From: Saccharopolyspora sp. SCSIO 74807
GTDB lineage: Bacteria > Actinomycetota > Actinomycetes > Mycobacteriales > Pseudonocardiaceae
Direction: 5' to 3'
DNA: 64,000 nucleotides
NCBI RefSeq assembly: GCF_037023755.1
Contig: NZ_CP146100.1
Span: forward strand, 3,813,501 to 3,877,500
Shown: piece after piece, positions 44,695 through 54,700 of the stretch
Position numbering within the stretch: position 1 is the stretch's first letter
Layout: each line of letters opens with the position of its first letter
The notes under the pieces: model-generated
Database searches by the model: none
What the model was told of the DNA's origin: nothing
The model's input: only the letters and a program-made list of their open reading frames with translations
Program-made: the position numbers and the translations under genes

Positions 44695-45588
44695 GTGCGT
44701 TGTGGTGTGCTGATCCTGCCGGAACAACGCTGGTCGCGAGCCGCGCAGCGGTGGCGGGCAGCCGAGGAGATGGGCTTCGACTCCGCCTGGACCTATGACC
44801 ACCTGTGGTGGGATCCGCTGCGGGACGGGGCGTGGTTCTCGGCGTTCCCGGTGCTGACGGCCGCGGCCGCCGTGACCAGCCGCATCCGCCTCGGCACGCT
44901 GGTGACCTCGCCGAGTTTCCGGCACCCGGTCACCACCGCCAAGGACGTGGTGACCGTGGACGACATCTCGGGCGGACGGTTCACGCTGGGCATCGGCGCG
45001 GGAGCGGAGAATTCCGGGGACGCGGCGGCGCTGGGGACGCAGGTGCAGCGCCGGGAGCGCTTCGAGCGGTTCGAGGAATTCGTCGACCTGTCCGACGAAC
45101 TGCTGCGCAACGATGTGACGAACTACCGGGGGAAGTTCTACTCGGCGGTGGACGTGCGCATGACCCCGGGTTGCAGGCAGCTGCCGCGAGTGCCGATCGC
45201 GGTCGCCGCGGCCGGTCGGCGGGGCATCGAGCTGGCGGCGCGGCGCGGGGACGCGTACGTGAGCTTGGGACCGCCGGACCTCTCCGGCAAGTACACCCCC
45301 GACGACGTGCGGGAAATCGTCGGGCAGCAGCTCGGCGAGCTGTCCCGGGCGTGCGAGCGCGCGGGCACCGACTTCGCCGGGATGGACAAGATCTACGCGA
45401 CCACGGGCTACACCGGCGACTTCCTCGATTCGCCGGAGAAGTTCTTGCGCACGGCGGAGTCGTACGCGGCGGCGGGGGTGACCGAACTCGTGGTGCATTG
45501 GCCGCGCGAGTCCGGCGTCTACGCCGCTGATTTCGCCACCTTCGAGAAGATCGCCGAGGAGGCGCTGCCGCGGATTCGGCGGCTGTGA
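44695..45588 (+). CDS. LLM-class flavin/F420-dependent oxidoreductase
   Basis: 297 residues of the luciferase-like TIM barrel. MGFDSAWTYDHLWW near the start, RIRLGTLVTSPSFRHPV, and DISGGRFTLGIGAGAE are typical F420/FMN LLM segments. Cofactor is not certain from sequence. GTG 44695 follows GAGGAG. It overlaps the next frame only if the VOC gene starts early (45585). Within the cluster it may reduce or oxidise a building block. Confidence 0.88.
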   Translation: MRCGVLILPEQRWSRAAQRWRAAEEMGFDSAWTYDHLWWDPLRDGAWFSAFPVLTAAAAVTSRIRLGTLVTSPSFRHPVTTAKDVVTVDDISGGRFTLGIGAGAENSGDAAALGTQVQRRERFERFEEFVDLSDELLRNDVTNYRGKFYSAVDVRMTPGCRQLPRVPIAVAAAGRRGIELAARRGDAYVSLGPPDLSGKYTPDDVREIVGQQLGELSRACERAGTDFAGMDKIYATTGYTGDFLDSPEKFLRTAESYAAAGVTELVVHWPRESGVYAADFATFEKIAEEALPRIRRL

Positions 45589-45626
45589 TCCCGGCGTCCG
45601 CAATTCCGACGCCGAAAGGTGCGAGA

Positions 45627-46073
45627 ATGGAAACACCGTTCCGACGGCTGCACCACATCTGCATCGTGGTGCGCGACATCGAGCGCGCCGTGCGCTTCTA
45701 CGAATCCGTGGGAATCGGTCCGTGGCAGGACTACCCGCCGCTGTCGCAGTACACGTTCGATCCGCCGGACCACGACGGGCTGCTGAACCTCAAGTACAAG
45801 TTCGTCGGCTTGGGCGACATGCAGTTGCAGATGGTCGAGCCCGGCGAGGGCGACTCCCCGCAGCGGCGGTTCCTGGAGGAGCGCGGTGAAGGGGTCTTCC
45901 ACCTCGGGTTCCTGGTCGACGACGTGGCCGCGGCCACGGATTCGGCCGGACAGCTCGGGTTGCCGCCCTGGCTGACCGGACGACGCGAGGACTCGAGCGG
46001 TTTCACCTTCTTCGAGACCGCGGAAAGCGCCGGCGTGCACCTGGAGATCAGGCAGAGCCCGCGCGGCAAGTAG
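45627..46073 (+). CDS. VOC-superfamily (glyoxalase/epimerase-like) protein
   Basis: 148 residues with the paired beta-alpha-beta-beta-beta units of VOC proteins: HHICIVVRDIERAVRFYESVGIGPW and later FHLGFLVDDVAAATDSAGQLG. Metal-ligand positions are His near the start (LHHICIV), Gln/Glu in MQLQMVEP, His in VFHLGF and Glu in VHLEIRQ, as in methylmalonyl-CoA epimerase and glyoxalase-like enzymes. ATG 45627 has AAAGGTG upstream and is preferred to GTG 45585. Role in the pathway unknown. Confidence 0.85.
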   Translation: METPFRRLHHICIVVRDIERAVRFYESVGIGPWQDYPPLSQYTFDPPDHDGLLNLKYKFVGLGDMQLQMVEPGEGDSPQRRFLEERGEGVFHLGFLVDDVAAATDSAGQLGLPPWLTGRREDSSGFTFFETAESAGVHLEIRQSPRGK

Positions 46074-46094
46074 CAACAACGACGGAAGGTTGGC

Positions 46095-46925
46095 ATGACC
46101 ACGTCCAGGCACGAAGTCAGCTACGAGATCAACAACCGGCTGCACGACTACCCGCGCCACGACATCGATGTGCACGCTTCGCAGGAGGAGATGGACCGGT
46201 TCGTCGAGGACGGCTACGTGCTCCGGCGGGGGTTCATCCCGCCGGAATGGGTGCGGGAGTTCGGCGCCGCCGTCGACGCGCTGGCGGAGCAGGAAAAGGA
46301 CGCGGCCGGCGCCGAGGTGCTGGAGCGCAACGGCCTGTACTTCCGCCGGCTGCTGGACAAGGACGCGTCGTTCCACAAGCTGATCACCTACGATCCCGCG
46401 TTGTCCGTGGCGCGGGCCCTGCTGGGGCCGCGCGTCTCGTTCAGCATGGACTGCCGCTACGCATTGGCCGGGGTCGCGGACGCGGGCGTGCCGTGGCACA
46501 TGCACTTGTGCGTCATCCCGGAGCCGCTCCCGCCGTTCTTCTGCTTCCCGCACAGCGTGCACGGGCTGATCTACCTGGACGAGATCGACGAGTCCGAAGG
46601 ACCGCTGTGCGTCATCCCCGGCAGCCACAAGACGCCGCGGATGGAACTGGACGGCACCTACGAGCCGCATCCGGAGGAGGACCGGATCAAGTTCGCCCCG
46701 GGCGACGCCGTCCTGATGCACGGGAACCTGTGGCACCGCACGGTGCCGACCGCTCCCGGCTGCGGGCAGCGCAGACTCCTGCTGTTCTCCTACGCACCGG
46801 CGTGGCTGCGCAACGAGGTGGCCCTCGGGGTGCCGCCCGAGGGCGCGTTGACGGACAAGCTGCGCCATTCCGATGACCCGCAGCTCGCAGAGCTGGTGGA
46901 CGGCAGCAGCGTCTACACGTTGTGA
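46095..46925 (+). CDS. PhyH-type Fe(II)/2-oxoglutarate oxygenase with HxH motif
   Basis: 276 residues of the phytanoyl-CoA dioxygenase fold. GYVLRRGFIPPEWV at the N-terminus, FCFPHSVHGLIYLDEIDESEGPLCVIPGSH in the middle, the distal His214 in NLWHRTV and Arg227 for 2-oxoglutarate in GQRRLLLFSY. The first iron motif, normally HxD, reads WHMHL (His135, His137), so the acidic ligand is missing. It may use another ligand or be changed in chemistry. Last gene of the plus arm; likely acts on an amino acid or on the peptide. Confidence 0.85.
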   Translation: MTTSRHEVSYEINNRLHDYPRHDIDVHASQEEMDRFVEDGYVLRRGFIPPEWVREFGAAVDALAEQEKDAAGAEVLERNGLYFRRLLDKDASFHKLITYDPALSVARALLGPRVSFSMDCRYALAGVADAGVPWHMHLCVIPEPLPPFFCFPHSVHGLIYLDEIDESEGPLCVIPGSHKTPRMELDGTYEPHPEEDRIKFAPGDAVLMHGNLWHRTVPTAPGCGQRRLLLFSYAPAWLRNEVALGVPPEGALTDKLRHSDDPQLAELVDGSSVYTL

Positions 46926-46963
46926 ACCCCGCGCCCGGCTCGTCCGGGCCGACCGCGCAGAAC

Positions 46964-46996
46964 GGCCCGGTCATCGCGGATCGCGGTGACCGGGCC
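46964..46996 (+). terminator. Bidirectional terminator between the two arms of the NRPS cluster
   Basis: ggcccggtcatcgcg / cgcggtgaccgggcc, a 15-bp stem with one G-U pair and a 3-nt loop, followed by TTCG. It lies between the PhyH stop (46925) and the acyltransferase stop (47011), which are convergent. Confidence 0.85.
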
Positions 46997-47010
46997 TTCG
47001 CACGCCGCGC

Positions 47011-48180
47011 TCAGCCCGGCACCGCGTCGGTGCGCGGCAGCCGCTTCCTCGGCGCGCCGAAGCGGCGCACCAGCGGCTTCTCGACGCAGGTGAACAGCAG
47101 CCACGCGAATGCCAGGCAGATCAGGAAGGACGCGACGATCAGCCCGATCGCGACCGGAGCGGCCCAGCCACCGGGGGTGTTCAACGCGAGCCTGCCGAAG
47201 GTGAGCACCAGGAAGTGCACCATGTACAGCGCGAACGACAGCTCGCCCAGGCGGAGCATGAGCCTGCCGCGGAACGGGCTGGGCGCCGCCCGCAGATCCG
47301 CGGTCGCGGCCGCGCCGATCAGCAGCGCCAGCGGTGCCGCGACCGGGGCCATGATGCCGTACACGTTGGGCAGCAGGACCACTTGCACGATCATGCTGAC
47401 GACCAGCAGTGCGAAGGCGGCCGCCAGGCTGATCGGAATCCAGCGGCCCGCGCGCACGATCCGCGCCACGAGGATGCCCAGCGCGAATTCGAGCAACCGG
47501 GTGGGCGGGAAGAGGTAGATCGACCACCACTGCGACGCGGATGCCGGCAGGCCCGGGTAAGTGGGGGTGTCGGGCAGCACCGCCAGCACGATGAACGGAA
47601 GTGCGGCGATCACCAGCAGCAATCCGGTGGTCGAGCACCACAGCCGGTGCTCCGGGATCCGCTTGAGCAGGCCGAGCAGCCACGGGAACAGCAGGTAGAA
47701 GAACAGCTCGCAGCACAGCGACCAGCTGGGCTGGTTGATCGCGGTTAGCAGCACCGGGTCCGGTGCCCACACGTTCAGCAGGAAGAGGTTCGGCACCACC
47801 TGCATCGCGGTGAACGCCGTTCCGGACAGCACCGCGAGCGCGATCCCGGCGAGCCAGGTGACCAGGTGGTTGGGGTAGATCTTCACCAGCCGCCGCCGCC
47901 AGAACGCGAGCACGCCGTCGTCGCCGGTGGCCGACCAGGTGAGCACGAAGCCGCTGAGCACGAAGAAGAAGCCGACCCCGGTGAAGGCTCCGCCGATGCC
48001 GATCCGCTGGAGCACGGCGTTCGTGCCCGGGTCCGCGAAGAAGCTCTGGTAGAAGGCGTGGTGCACGAACACGAGGAACGCCGCCACGAAGCGCATTCCG
48101 GTCAGCGACGGGAGCCGGGCGAATCCGGTGCCGCCCGCTTCCGCGGCCGCTGCGGTGGTGGTCGGAGGTGTGCGGTTCAT
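47011..48180 (-). CDS. Membrane acyltransferase, acyltransferase-3/OafA family
   Basis: 389 residues with about ten hydrophobic segments. The N-terminal RLPSLTGMRFVAAFLVFVHHAFYQ has the family His and Arg, and LSGFVLTWS and YPNHLVTWL follow. These enzymes acetylate or acylate sugars, lipids or peptide side chains at the membrane. Its ATG at 48180 overlaps the TGA of the NRPS gene (ATGA), so it belongs to the NRPS operon and may acylate the product. A self-protection role is also possible. Confidence 0.88.
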   Translation of the reverse strand: MNRTPPTTTAAAAEAGGTGFARLPSLTGMRFVAAFLVFVHHAFYQSFFADPGTNAVLQRIGIGGAFTGVGFFFVLSGFVLTWSATGDDGVLAFWRRRLVKIYPNHLVTWLAGIALAVLSGTAFTAMQVVPNLFLLNVWAPDPVLLTAINQPSWSLCCELFFYLLFPWLLGLLKRIPEHRLWCSTTGLLLVIAALPFIVLAVLPDTPTYPGLPASASQWWSIYLFPPTRLLEFALGILVARIVRAGRWIPISLAAAFALLVVSMIVQVVLLPNVYGIMAPVAAPLALLIGAAATADLRAAPSPFRGRLMLRLGELSFALYMVHFLVLTFGRLALNTPGGWAAPVAIGLIVASFLICLAFAWLLFTCVEKPLVRRFGAPRKRLPRTDAVPG

Positions 48181-51100
48181 TTGCCGAGCAGCTCCCGCCG
48201 TTCGTCGTCTCCCAGGATGTCGATCCGACCGAGGCGCACCTGCGGGTCGCGCGCGACCGCTTCGAGGACCCGGACGAGCCGCTGCACCAGGCGCTGCACG
48301 CTGGAACGCTCGAACAGGTCGGCGTTGTACTCCACGGTTCCGCTCAGCCCCTCCGGATCGGTGTCGCCGGAACCTCCGAGGAACTCGAAGGCGAGGTCGA
48401 AACGGGAGCGGCCGATGTGCACGGGACGCCGCGCGGGCGTGGTCCCGGCCAGTCGCGGCTGCTCGGAGGTGGTGTCGTCCAGCTCCAGGAGGATCTGGAA
48501 CAGCGGGTGCCTGGCCGGATGCCGCGGCGGGTTCAGCGCGCTCACCAGCCGACCGAACGGCATGTCCTGGTGCGCGAACGCCTCGAGGTCGTCGTCCCGC
48601 ACGCGGTCCAGCAGTTCCGCGAACGCGGGATTGCCCGAGGTGTCGCCGCGCAGGACGAGCGTGTTCGCGAAGAAGCCAACGGTGTCTTCCAGCGCCGCAC
48701 CGTCACGCCCGGCGACCACCGTCCCGACCGGGACGTCGGTTCCGACGCCGAGCCTGGTCAGCAGCGCGATCAGCGCGGCGTGCAGCACCATGAACGTCGT
48801 GGCGCGGTGCTCGGTGGCGATCTCGCGGATCCGGCTGCGGGTCTCGGCGCCGACCTCGATGGTGACGATGCCGCCGCGGTGGCTGGGAATCGCGGGACGG
48901 TCCCGGTCGGTGGGCAGTTCGAGCTGTTCGGGCAGACCGCGCGATTTCCCGGTCCACCAGGCCGTGCGGCGGGCCAGCACGCTGTCCGAAGAGGACTCGG
49001 CGCCGAGGAACTCCCGCTGCCAGACGGCGAAATCGCCGTATTGCACCGGAAGTGGCGACCATTCCGGTGGCCGCCCCGCTGCGCGCGCCGCGTAAGCGGT
49101 GGCCAGATCGCGCACGAGCGGGCCGAAGGACCACCCGTCGGACGCGATGTGGTGCGTCACCAGCAGCAGCACCTGCTCATCGGTGCCGGTGGAGTACACG
49201 GCGGCTCGGAACGGGGGATCGTTGACCAGGTCGAATTCCTCGGCGGCCGCGGCGCTGAGCAGCGCGTCGAGTTCGTCCGGTGCGCAGTGCACGAGTTCCG
49301 GGACGGGGGCCGCCGCCTCCGCGTCCAGAACGACTTGCCGCGGCACGCCGTCGTCGTCCGGGAAAACGGTGCGCAAGCTTTCGTGCCGCTGCACGACGTC
49401 GCGCAGCGCCTCCGCGAGAACGGGAACCCGCAGTTCGCCGGACAACTCCAGCGCGTGCGGCAGGTTGTAGAGCGCGCTGCTGCCGTCCAGGCGGCTCAGG
49501 AACCACAGCTGTTCCTGATTGGCGGAGAGCGGAACCCGATCCGGTCGCGGGCCCACGGGCAGCGGCGGCCGGTGTTCCCCTGCGGAGGTGTCGAGTTCCC
49601 GGGCGAGCTCGGCCACGGTCCGCTGCTCGAACAGCAGCCCCATGTCCAGTCGTGCGCCGAGATCGCTGCGCACCCGGTTGACGATGCGCACCGCGGCCAG
49701 CGAGTGACCTCCGAGGGACAGGAAGTCGTCGTCGGTGCCGACGGCGGAGACCCGCAGCGTCTCGGCGAAGATGCGGCACAGCGCGCTCTCGCGCGAATCG
49801 CGGGCAGCGGCCCGGCCGGATCGGAATTCCGGTTCCGGCAGCGCACGCCGATCGAGCTTGCCGCTGGCGGTGACCGGAAAGCTCTCGAGCGCTACCACCA
49901 CGTCCGGGACCACCTGCGCGGGCAGGGTCGCGCGAGCGTGCTCGCGGACGTCGTCGGTGTCCACTTCGGACTCGGCCAGCACGTAGCCGACGAGCCGATC
50001 CCCGTGCTCGGCCGCCGTCGCCCGGCCGACCGCCGGGTGCCGTTCCAGCACCGCGGCGATCTCGCCGATCTCGATGCGCACTCCGCGGATCTCGAGCTGG
50101 TCGTCGAGGCGTCCCAGGTGCTCCAGGGCACCGTCCGGCCGCTGGCGGACGAGATCACCGGTCCGGTACATGCGGGAACCCGGCGGCCCGCCGATTTCGG
50201 CGACGAAGCGCTCCGCCGTCAGCGCTGCCCGTCCGCGGTAACCGCGCGCCAATCCGCTTCCGGCGATGTACAGCTCACCGGTCTCCCCGGGCCGGACCGG
50301 GTGCAGTCGCTGATCCAGCACGTGCGTCCGGGTGCCGCTGATGGGCGTGCCGATGGGGGCGTCCGCACCGCTGCATTCCGACCACAGGCTGTCGCCGCTG
50401 ATTTCGGAGGCGCCGTAGAGGTTGATCAGCCGTGCTCCCGGGAACGTCTCCGCGAACGCCGCGGCGAGCGCGGGCGTGAGCTGCTCACCGCTGCTGATCC
50501 AGAACCGGCACGGGTCCAGGGATGCCACCTCCGGGTGCCGGACGAGCTCGTTCAACGCGCTCGGCACCGCGGTCAGCCGTTCGATCCCGTGCTGCCGGAC
50601 CCGTTCGGGCAGTTCGACCAGCGAGGTCTCCTCCGCGATCACCAGCGTGCCGCCGGTGACGAGCGTGCCGAGGATTTCGGTGGTGCCGTCGATGAAGCCG
50701 AGCGAGGTCTTGCCCAAGACCGCTCTTCCCCGCTGCTCGGGGAATTCCGCCGCGAACCACAGCAGCCTGTTCACCAGGCCCTCGTGCAGCCCGGTGACAC
50801 CTTTCGGCGCACCGGTGGAGCCGGACGTGTAGACGACGTAGGCGGGGTGCCCGGGTAGCAGCGGAGCGGTCCGGTCGGTATCAGCGGGATTCGTGCGCGG
50901 GTACCCGCCGGTGGCCGAAGGATCGACGACGGGTACCGAGACCTCGGGTGGCGGGGTGGCGCGATCGCACACGACGAGGCTCGGTGCGGCGTCGGTGATC
51001 ACGTAGCGGTTCCGCTCGGGCGGGTTTTCCGGATCCACCGGCAGGTACGCCGCGCCCGCCTTGAGCACGCCGAGCATCGCCACGACCGTTCCGGCTCCGC

Positions 51101-51299
51101 GCGGCAGCGCGAGCGCCACCACGTCGTCGGGCCCGACACCGCGCTCGATCAGCAGATGCGCGAAGCGGTTGGCGCGTTCGTTCAGCTCCGCGTACGACAA
51201 CCGCGCCGCGGCGGAGATCACGGCGACGGCCTGCGGTGTGGTCGCCGCCTGCCGCTCGAACAGGATCGGCGTCGGCTCGCCGTCCGCGCGTTCGGTCAC
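48177..51299 (-). CDS. Nonribosomal peptide synthetase, A-T-C
   Basis: 1040 residues. Residues about 15-510 form an adenylation domain ([37 protein letters not shown]). A T domain follows with Ser531 in LGGHSLAAV. A C domain follows with intact HHIASDG near 716. In place of the usual FDxSxxE, A4 reads FIDGTTE, so the carboxylate-binding Asp235 is Ile. My reading of the 10-residue code is I-D-T-T-I-S-L-G-D-K. The C domain ends the protein, so its acceptor must come from another protein, most simply the A-T start of the 51751-56799 NRPS. No E or TE domain. GTG 51299 has GAGGAGC upstream. Confidence 0.93.
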   Translation of the reverse strand: MTERADGEPTPILFERQAATTPQAVAVISAAARLSYAELNERANRFAHLLIERGVGPDDVVALALPRGAGTVVAMLGVLKAGAAYLPVDPENPPERNRYVITDAAPSLVVCDRATPPPEVSVPVVDPSATGGYPRTNPADTDRTAPLLPGHPAYVVYTSGSTGAPKGVTGLHEGLVNRLLWFAAEFPEQRGRAVLGKTSLGFIDGTTEILGTLVTGGTLVIAEETSLVELPERVRQHGIERLTAVPSALNELVRHPEVASLDPCRFWISSGEQLTPALAAAFAETFPGARLINLYGASEISGDSLWSECSGADAPIGTPISGTRTHVLDQRLHPVRPGETGELYIAGSGLARGYRGRAALTAERFVAEIGGPPGSRMYRTGDLVRQRPDGALEHLGRLDDQLEIRGVRIEIGEIAAVLERHPAVGRATAAEHGDRLVGYVLAESEVDTDDVREHARATLPAQVVPDVVVALESFPVTASGKLDRRALPEPEFRSGRAAARDSRESALCRIFAETLRVSAVGTDDDFLSLGGHSLAAVRIVNRVRSDLGARLDMGLLFEQRTVAELARELDTSAGEHRPPLPVGPRPDRVPLSANQEQLWFLSRLDGSSALYNLPHALELSGELRVPVLAEALRDVVQRHESLRTVFPDDDGVPRQVVLDAEAAAPVPELVHCAPDELDALLSAAAAEEFDLVNDPPFRAAVYSTGTDEQVLLLVTHHIASDGWSFGPLVRDLATAYAARAAGRPPEWSPLPVQYGDFAVWQREFLGAESSSDSVLARRTAWWTGKSRGLPEQLELPTDRDRPAIPSHRGGIVTIEVGAETRSRIREIATEHRATTFMVLHAALIALLTRLGVGTDVPVGTVVAGRDGAALEDTVGFFANTLVLRGDTSGNPAFAELLDRVRDDDLEAFAHQDMPFGRLVSALNPPRHPARHPLFQILLELDDTTSEQPRLAGTTPARRPVHIGRSRFDLAFEFLGGSGDTDPEGLSGTVEYNADLFERSSVQRLVQRLVRVLEAVARDPQVRLGRIDILGDDERRELLGK

Positions 51300-51328
51300 T
51301 GTCGCTCCTCGCTGCTCGCCTGGTGGGT

Positions 51329-51718
51329 TCACTCCGCGCGGTAAGCGTCGGCTTCGACCTCGATGAGCAGCTCCGGCAGTACCAGCCGCTCGACCTGGAC
51401 GATCGTGCTCGCCGGTAGCACGTCGGCGAAGAACTCCCGGTGCACGGCCCCGATCCGGTCGAAGTGGGCCATGTCGGTGGCGAACAGCCGGGTCCGGACG
51501 ACGTCCGCCGTCGAGGCGCCCGCCTGGCGCAGGGTCTCGGCGATGCGGCCGAGGGCTTCCCGCGTCTGCGCGGTGATGTCCGATCCGCCCACCGGTCCGT
51601 CGGGGCCTGCCGCGGTGCTGCCCGCGACCGAGATCCACGGCCCGACCCGCACCGCGCGGGAATAGCCGAAGCGGTCCTCGAGAGCGCTGCCACCGGAGAC
51701 GCGCTGGTAGGTCGTCAT
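51329..51718 (-). CDS. RidA-family enamine/imine deaminase
   Basis: 129 residues, one RidA domain: VGPWISVAGSTAAGPDG, TREALGRIAETLRQAGASTADVVRTRLFATDM, and PASTIVQVERLVLPELLIEVEADA, in which the conserved Arg before the last strand is present (VERL). RidA proteins hydrolyse reactive enamines and imines. Between two NRPS genes, it may clear a dehydro-amino-acid or imine intermediate. GGGAAG lies before ATG 51718; 29 bp to the next NRPS. Confidence 0.88.
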   Translation of the reverse strand: MTTYQRVSGGSALEDRFGYSRAVRVGPWISVAGSTAAGPDGPVGGSDITAQTREALGRIAETLRQAGASTADVVRTRLFATDMAHFDRIGAVHREFFADVLPASTIVQVERLVLPELLIEVEADAYRAE

Positions 51719-51750
51719 GGAGGGTCTTCCCTTCTGCTGGTGACCGATGG

Positions 51751-54700
51751 TCAGGAGTCGTTCGGGTCCGGGGCCGTTTCGCTGCGGACGGCTTCCTCGG
51801 GCATCGCGGCGACCGCGGCGACGACGGCTTCCTCTACCGCGTCGGCGAGTGCCGCGATGGTGCGGTGCTCGAAGAGGGTGCGGGTGGGCAGGTCGATGGC
51901 GAAGGCGTCCCGGATGCGGGAGGTGATCTGGGTGACCAGCAGGGAATGGCCGCCGAGTTCGAAGAAGTCGTCGTGGACGCCGATGTCGTCCAGCCCGAGA
52001 ACGCCGCACCAGAGCTGGGCGAGGATCTCCTCGTGGCTGCTGCGGGGCGGGGTGTACTCGCTGGACAACTCGGGCCTGCGCAGGACCGGTTCGGGCAGTG
52101 CGGCCCGGTCGACCTTGCCGTTGCGGGTCAGCGGGAGGGCCTGCAGCAGCTGCAGCGTCGCCGGGACCATGTAGTCGGACAGCTTGCTGCGCAGGAACTT
52201 GCGCACGTCGTCGGCGGTGGTGCTGGACCCGGCGGCGGGTACGGCGTAGCCGGCGAGCACCGTTTGCCCGCCCGCCGCTTCCACGACCTTCACCGCGGCC
52301 GCCCCGACCCCTGGAGCCGCGGTCAGCGCGGCCTCGACCTCGCCGGGTTCGACGCGGTAGCCGCGGATCTTGACCTGGTCGTCGGTGCGGCCGATGAAGT
52401 CCAAGGTGCCGTCCGGTTGCCAGCGCGCTCGGTCGCCGGTGCGGTACATGCGGGTGCCGGGGGCATCGGCGTAGGGGTCGGCGACGAAGCGTTCGGCGGT
52501 CAGGTCCGGTCTGGCCACGTAACCGCGCGCCAGCGCCGGGCTGGACACGTACAGCTCGCCGGGAACCCCGATGGGAGCGGGGTTCAGGAAGTCGTCCAGC
52601 ACGTACGCGGAGACGTTCGAGACCGGCCGTCCGATCGACGGCAGCTCCGGCCACTGCGCCGAATCACCGGAGAGCACGGTCGCGGAGACCTTGTAGGTTT
52701 CGCACGAGCCGTACTGGTTCTCGACCACGGCGTCCGGGCCGAGCGCGGAGACGAAGTCGCGGACCGCGCCGGACAACCGCAGCGCCTCGCCCGCCATGAT
52801 CATCTCGTCCAGCACGAGCGGCTGGCGGTCCGCGCTGCCCGGCCGGTGCGCCAGCGCCAGTTCCTCCAGCTGGGCAGGCGGCAGGTAGGCGCGCTGCACG
52901 CCGTTGTCCGCGAGCACCCGCAGCACCCGGTCGGCATCGCCCCGTTCCTCCTCGGTCGGCACGACCAGAGTGCCGCCTCCGATCACGGTCACGAAGAATT
53001 CCTGCAACGACACGTCGAAACCGGTCGTGGCCAATTGCGCGCACACCCGGGGGCGCGGGTCGAGCGCGAGTTGCCAGCCGACGAAATGCTCGATGGTGCG
53101 CGCGGTGAGCGTGATGCCTTTGGGCTCTCCGGTGGATCCGGAGGTGTAGACGATGTAGGCGCTGGTGTGCGGGTGGTGGGTGCGTGGGGGTGGTGTGGTG
53201 GGTTGGTCGGTGGGTGCGTTGGTGGTGGTGTGAATCGTGGTGGTGGGCGGCGTGAGCTGTTCGATTCGTTGCTGGTGCGCGGGGTGCGTGAGCACGAGCG
53301 GGGGGTTGGTTTGGTGGAGGATGTGGTGGAGCCGGTCGTCGGGCTGGTGCGGGTCGAGGGGGAGGTAGGTGGTTTTGGTTTTGAGGGTGGCCAGCAGGAG
53401 GGTGAACAGTTCGGGCCCGGGTGCGGTGCAGATGCCGATGGGGGTTTCGGGCCGGGTGCTGTGCTGCTTGAGGTGGTGGGCCCATTGGTTGGCGGCTCGG
53501 TCGAGTTCGGCGTAGGTGAGCTGGGTGGTGCCGGTGCGCAGCGCGATGGCGTCGGGTGTCGCCGCCACCTGGTGCTCGACCATGCTCGCGAGATCCCGCC
53601 CGACGGGTAGCTCGAACCCGTTCTGCCGGTTGAACGCGGCCAGCAGGGTGTGCCGTTGCTCGGTGCCGAGCATCGGAATCCGCGACAACCGGCACTCGGG
53701 GTCTTCGGCGATGTGGTTCAGCACGTTGCGGAAGTGCTCGAGGAAGCGCCGCGCGGTGGACTCGTCGAACAGGTCGACGCTGAATCCGAGGAACCCGCGC
53801 ATTTCGTCCGGATATTCGTCGACCAGCAATTCCAGGTCGAAGCGCGTGCTGGCGGGCTCGGTCGCCACCTGTTCGACGGCGAGTTCCGCCGGGGCCTCGA
53901 ATTCCAGCGAGTTGTCGAACACGAAGCACACCTGGAACAGGGGGTTGCGCGCCAGATCGCGAACGGGGGCGAGGTCCTCGACGATCCGCTCGAACGGCAC
54001 GTCGTCGTTGCTGAAGGCGCCCAGCGCGCTGGTCCGGACCCGGGCCAGCACCTCGGTGAACGCCGGGTCGCCCGACCAGGAGACCCGCAACGGGATCGTG
54101 TTGACCAGGAAGCCGATCAATCCTTCGAGCTCGGGCCGGGAGCGGCCGGCCACCGGCGATCCGGTGACGATGTCCGTGCTCGCCGCGTTGCGCGCCAGGA
54201 CCACGTCGAGCGCGGCCTGCAGCACCATGAACATCGTGGCGCTGTGCTGCCGGGCGACGTCGCGGAGCCGGTGCGTCAGCTCCCGGTCGAAGCTGAAGTG
54301 CACCCGCTGGCCGCGACCGGTCAGCGCCGCCGGCCGGTCGTGATCGGTCGGCAGCTCGAGCGCGAAATCGGCGCCGTCCAGCTCCTCGCGCCAGAACCGC
54401 AGTTGCTGCTGGGCCTGCTCGCCCTCCAGCCAACGCCGCTGCCAGTCGGCGTAGTCGGCGTAATCCACCGGCAGCTGCGGGAGCCGGGGCTGCGCGCCGG
54501 CGCGGAACGCCTCGTACGCGGCGGTGAACTCCTGCCACAGCACCCGCATCGACCAGCCGTCCACCGCGATGTGGTGGAAATTGATCATCAGCAGGTGGTC
54601 GTCGGTGCGCACGCGGAACAGCCGTGCCCGCAGCAGCGGGCCGGTGCCGAGGTCGAAGCCCGCGGCCGCGTCCTGCTCGACGAACCGCTTCGCGGCGGCC

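Noticed and set aside
51329-51718. RidA protein without its catalytic arginine
   Set aside because: At first alignment the Arg seemed missing, but allowing one inserted residue places an Arg (VERL) at the expected site.
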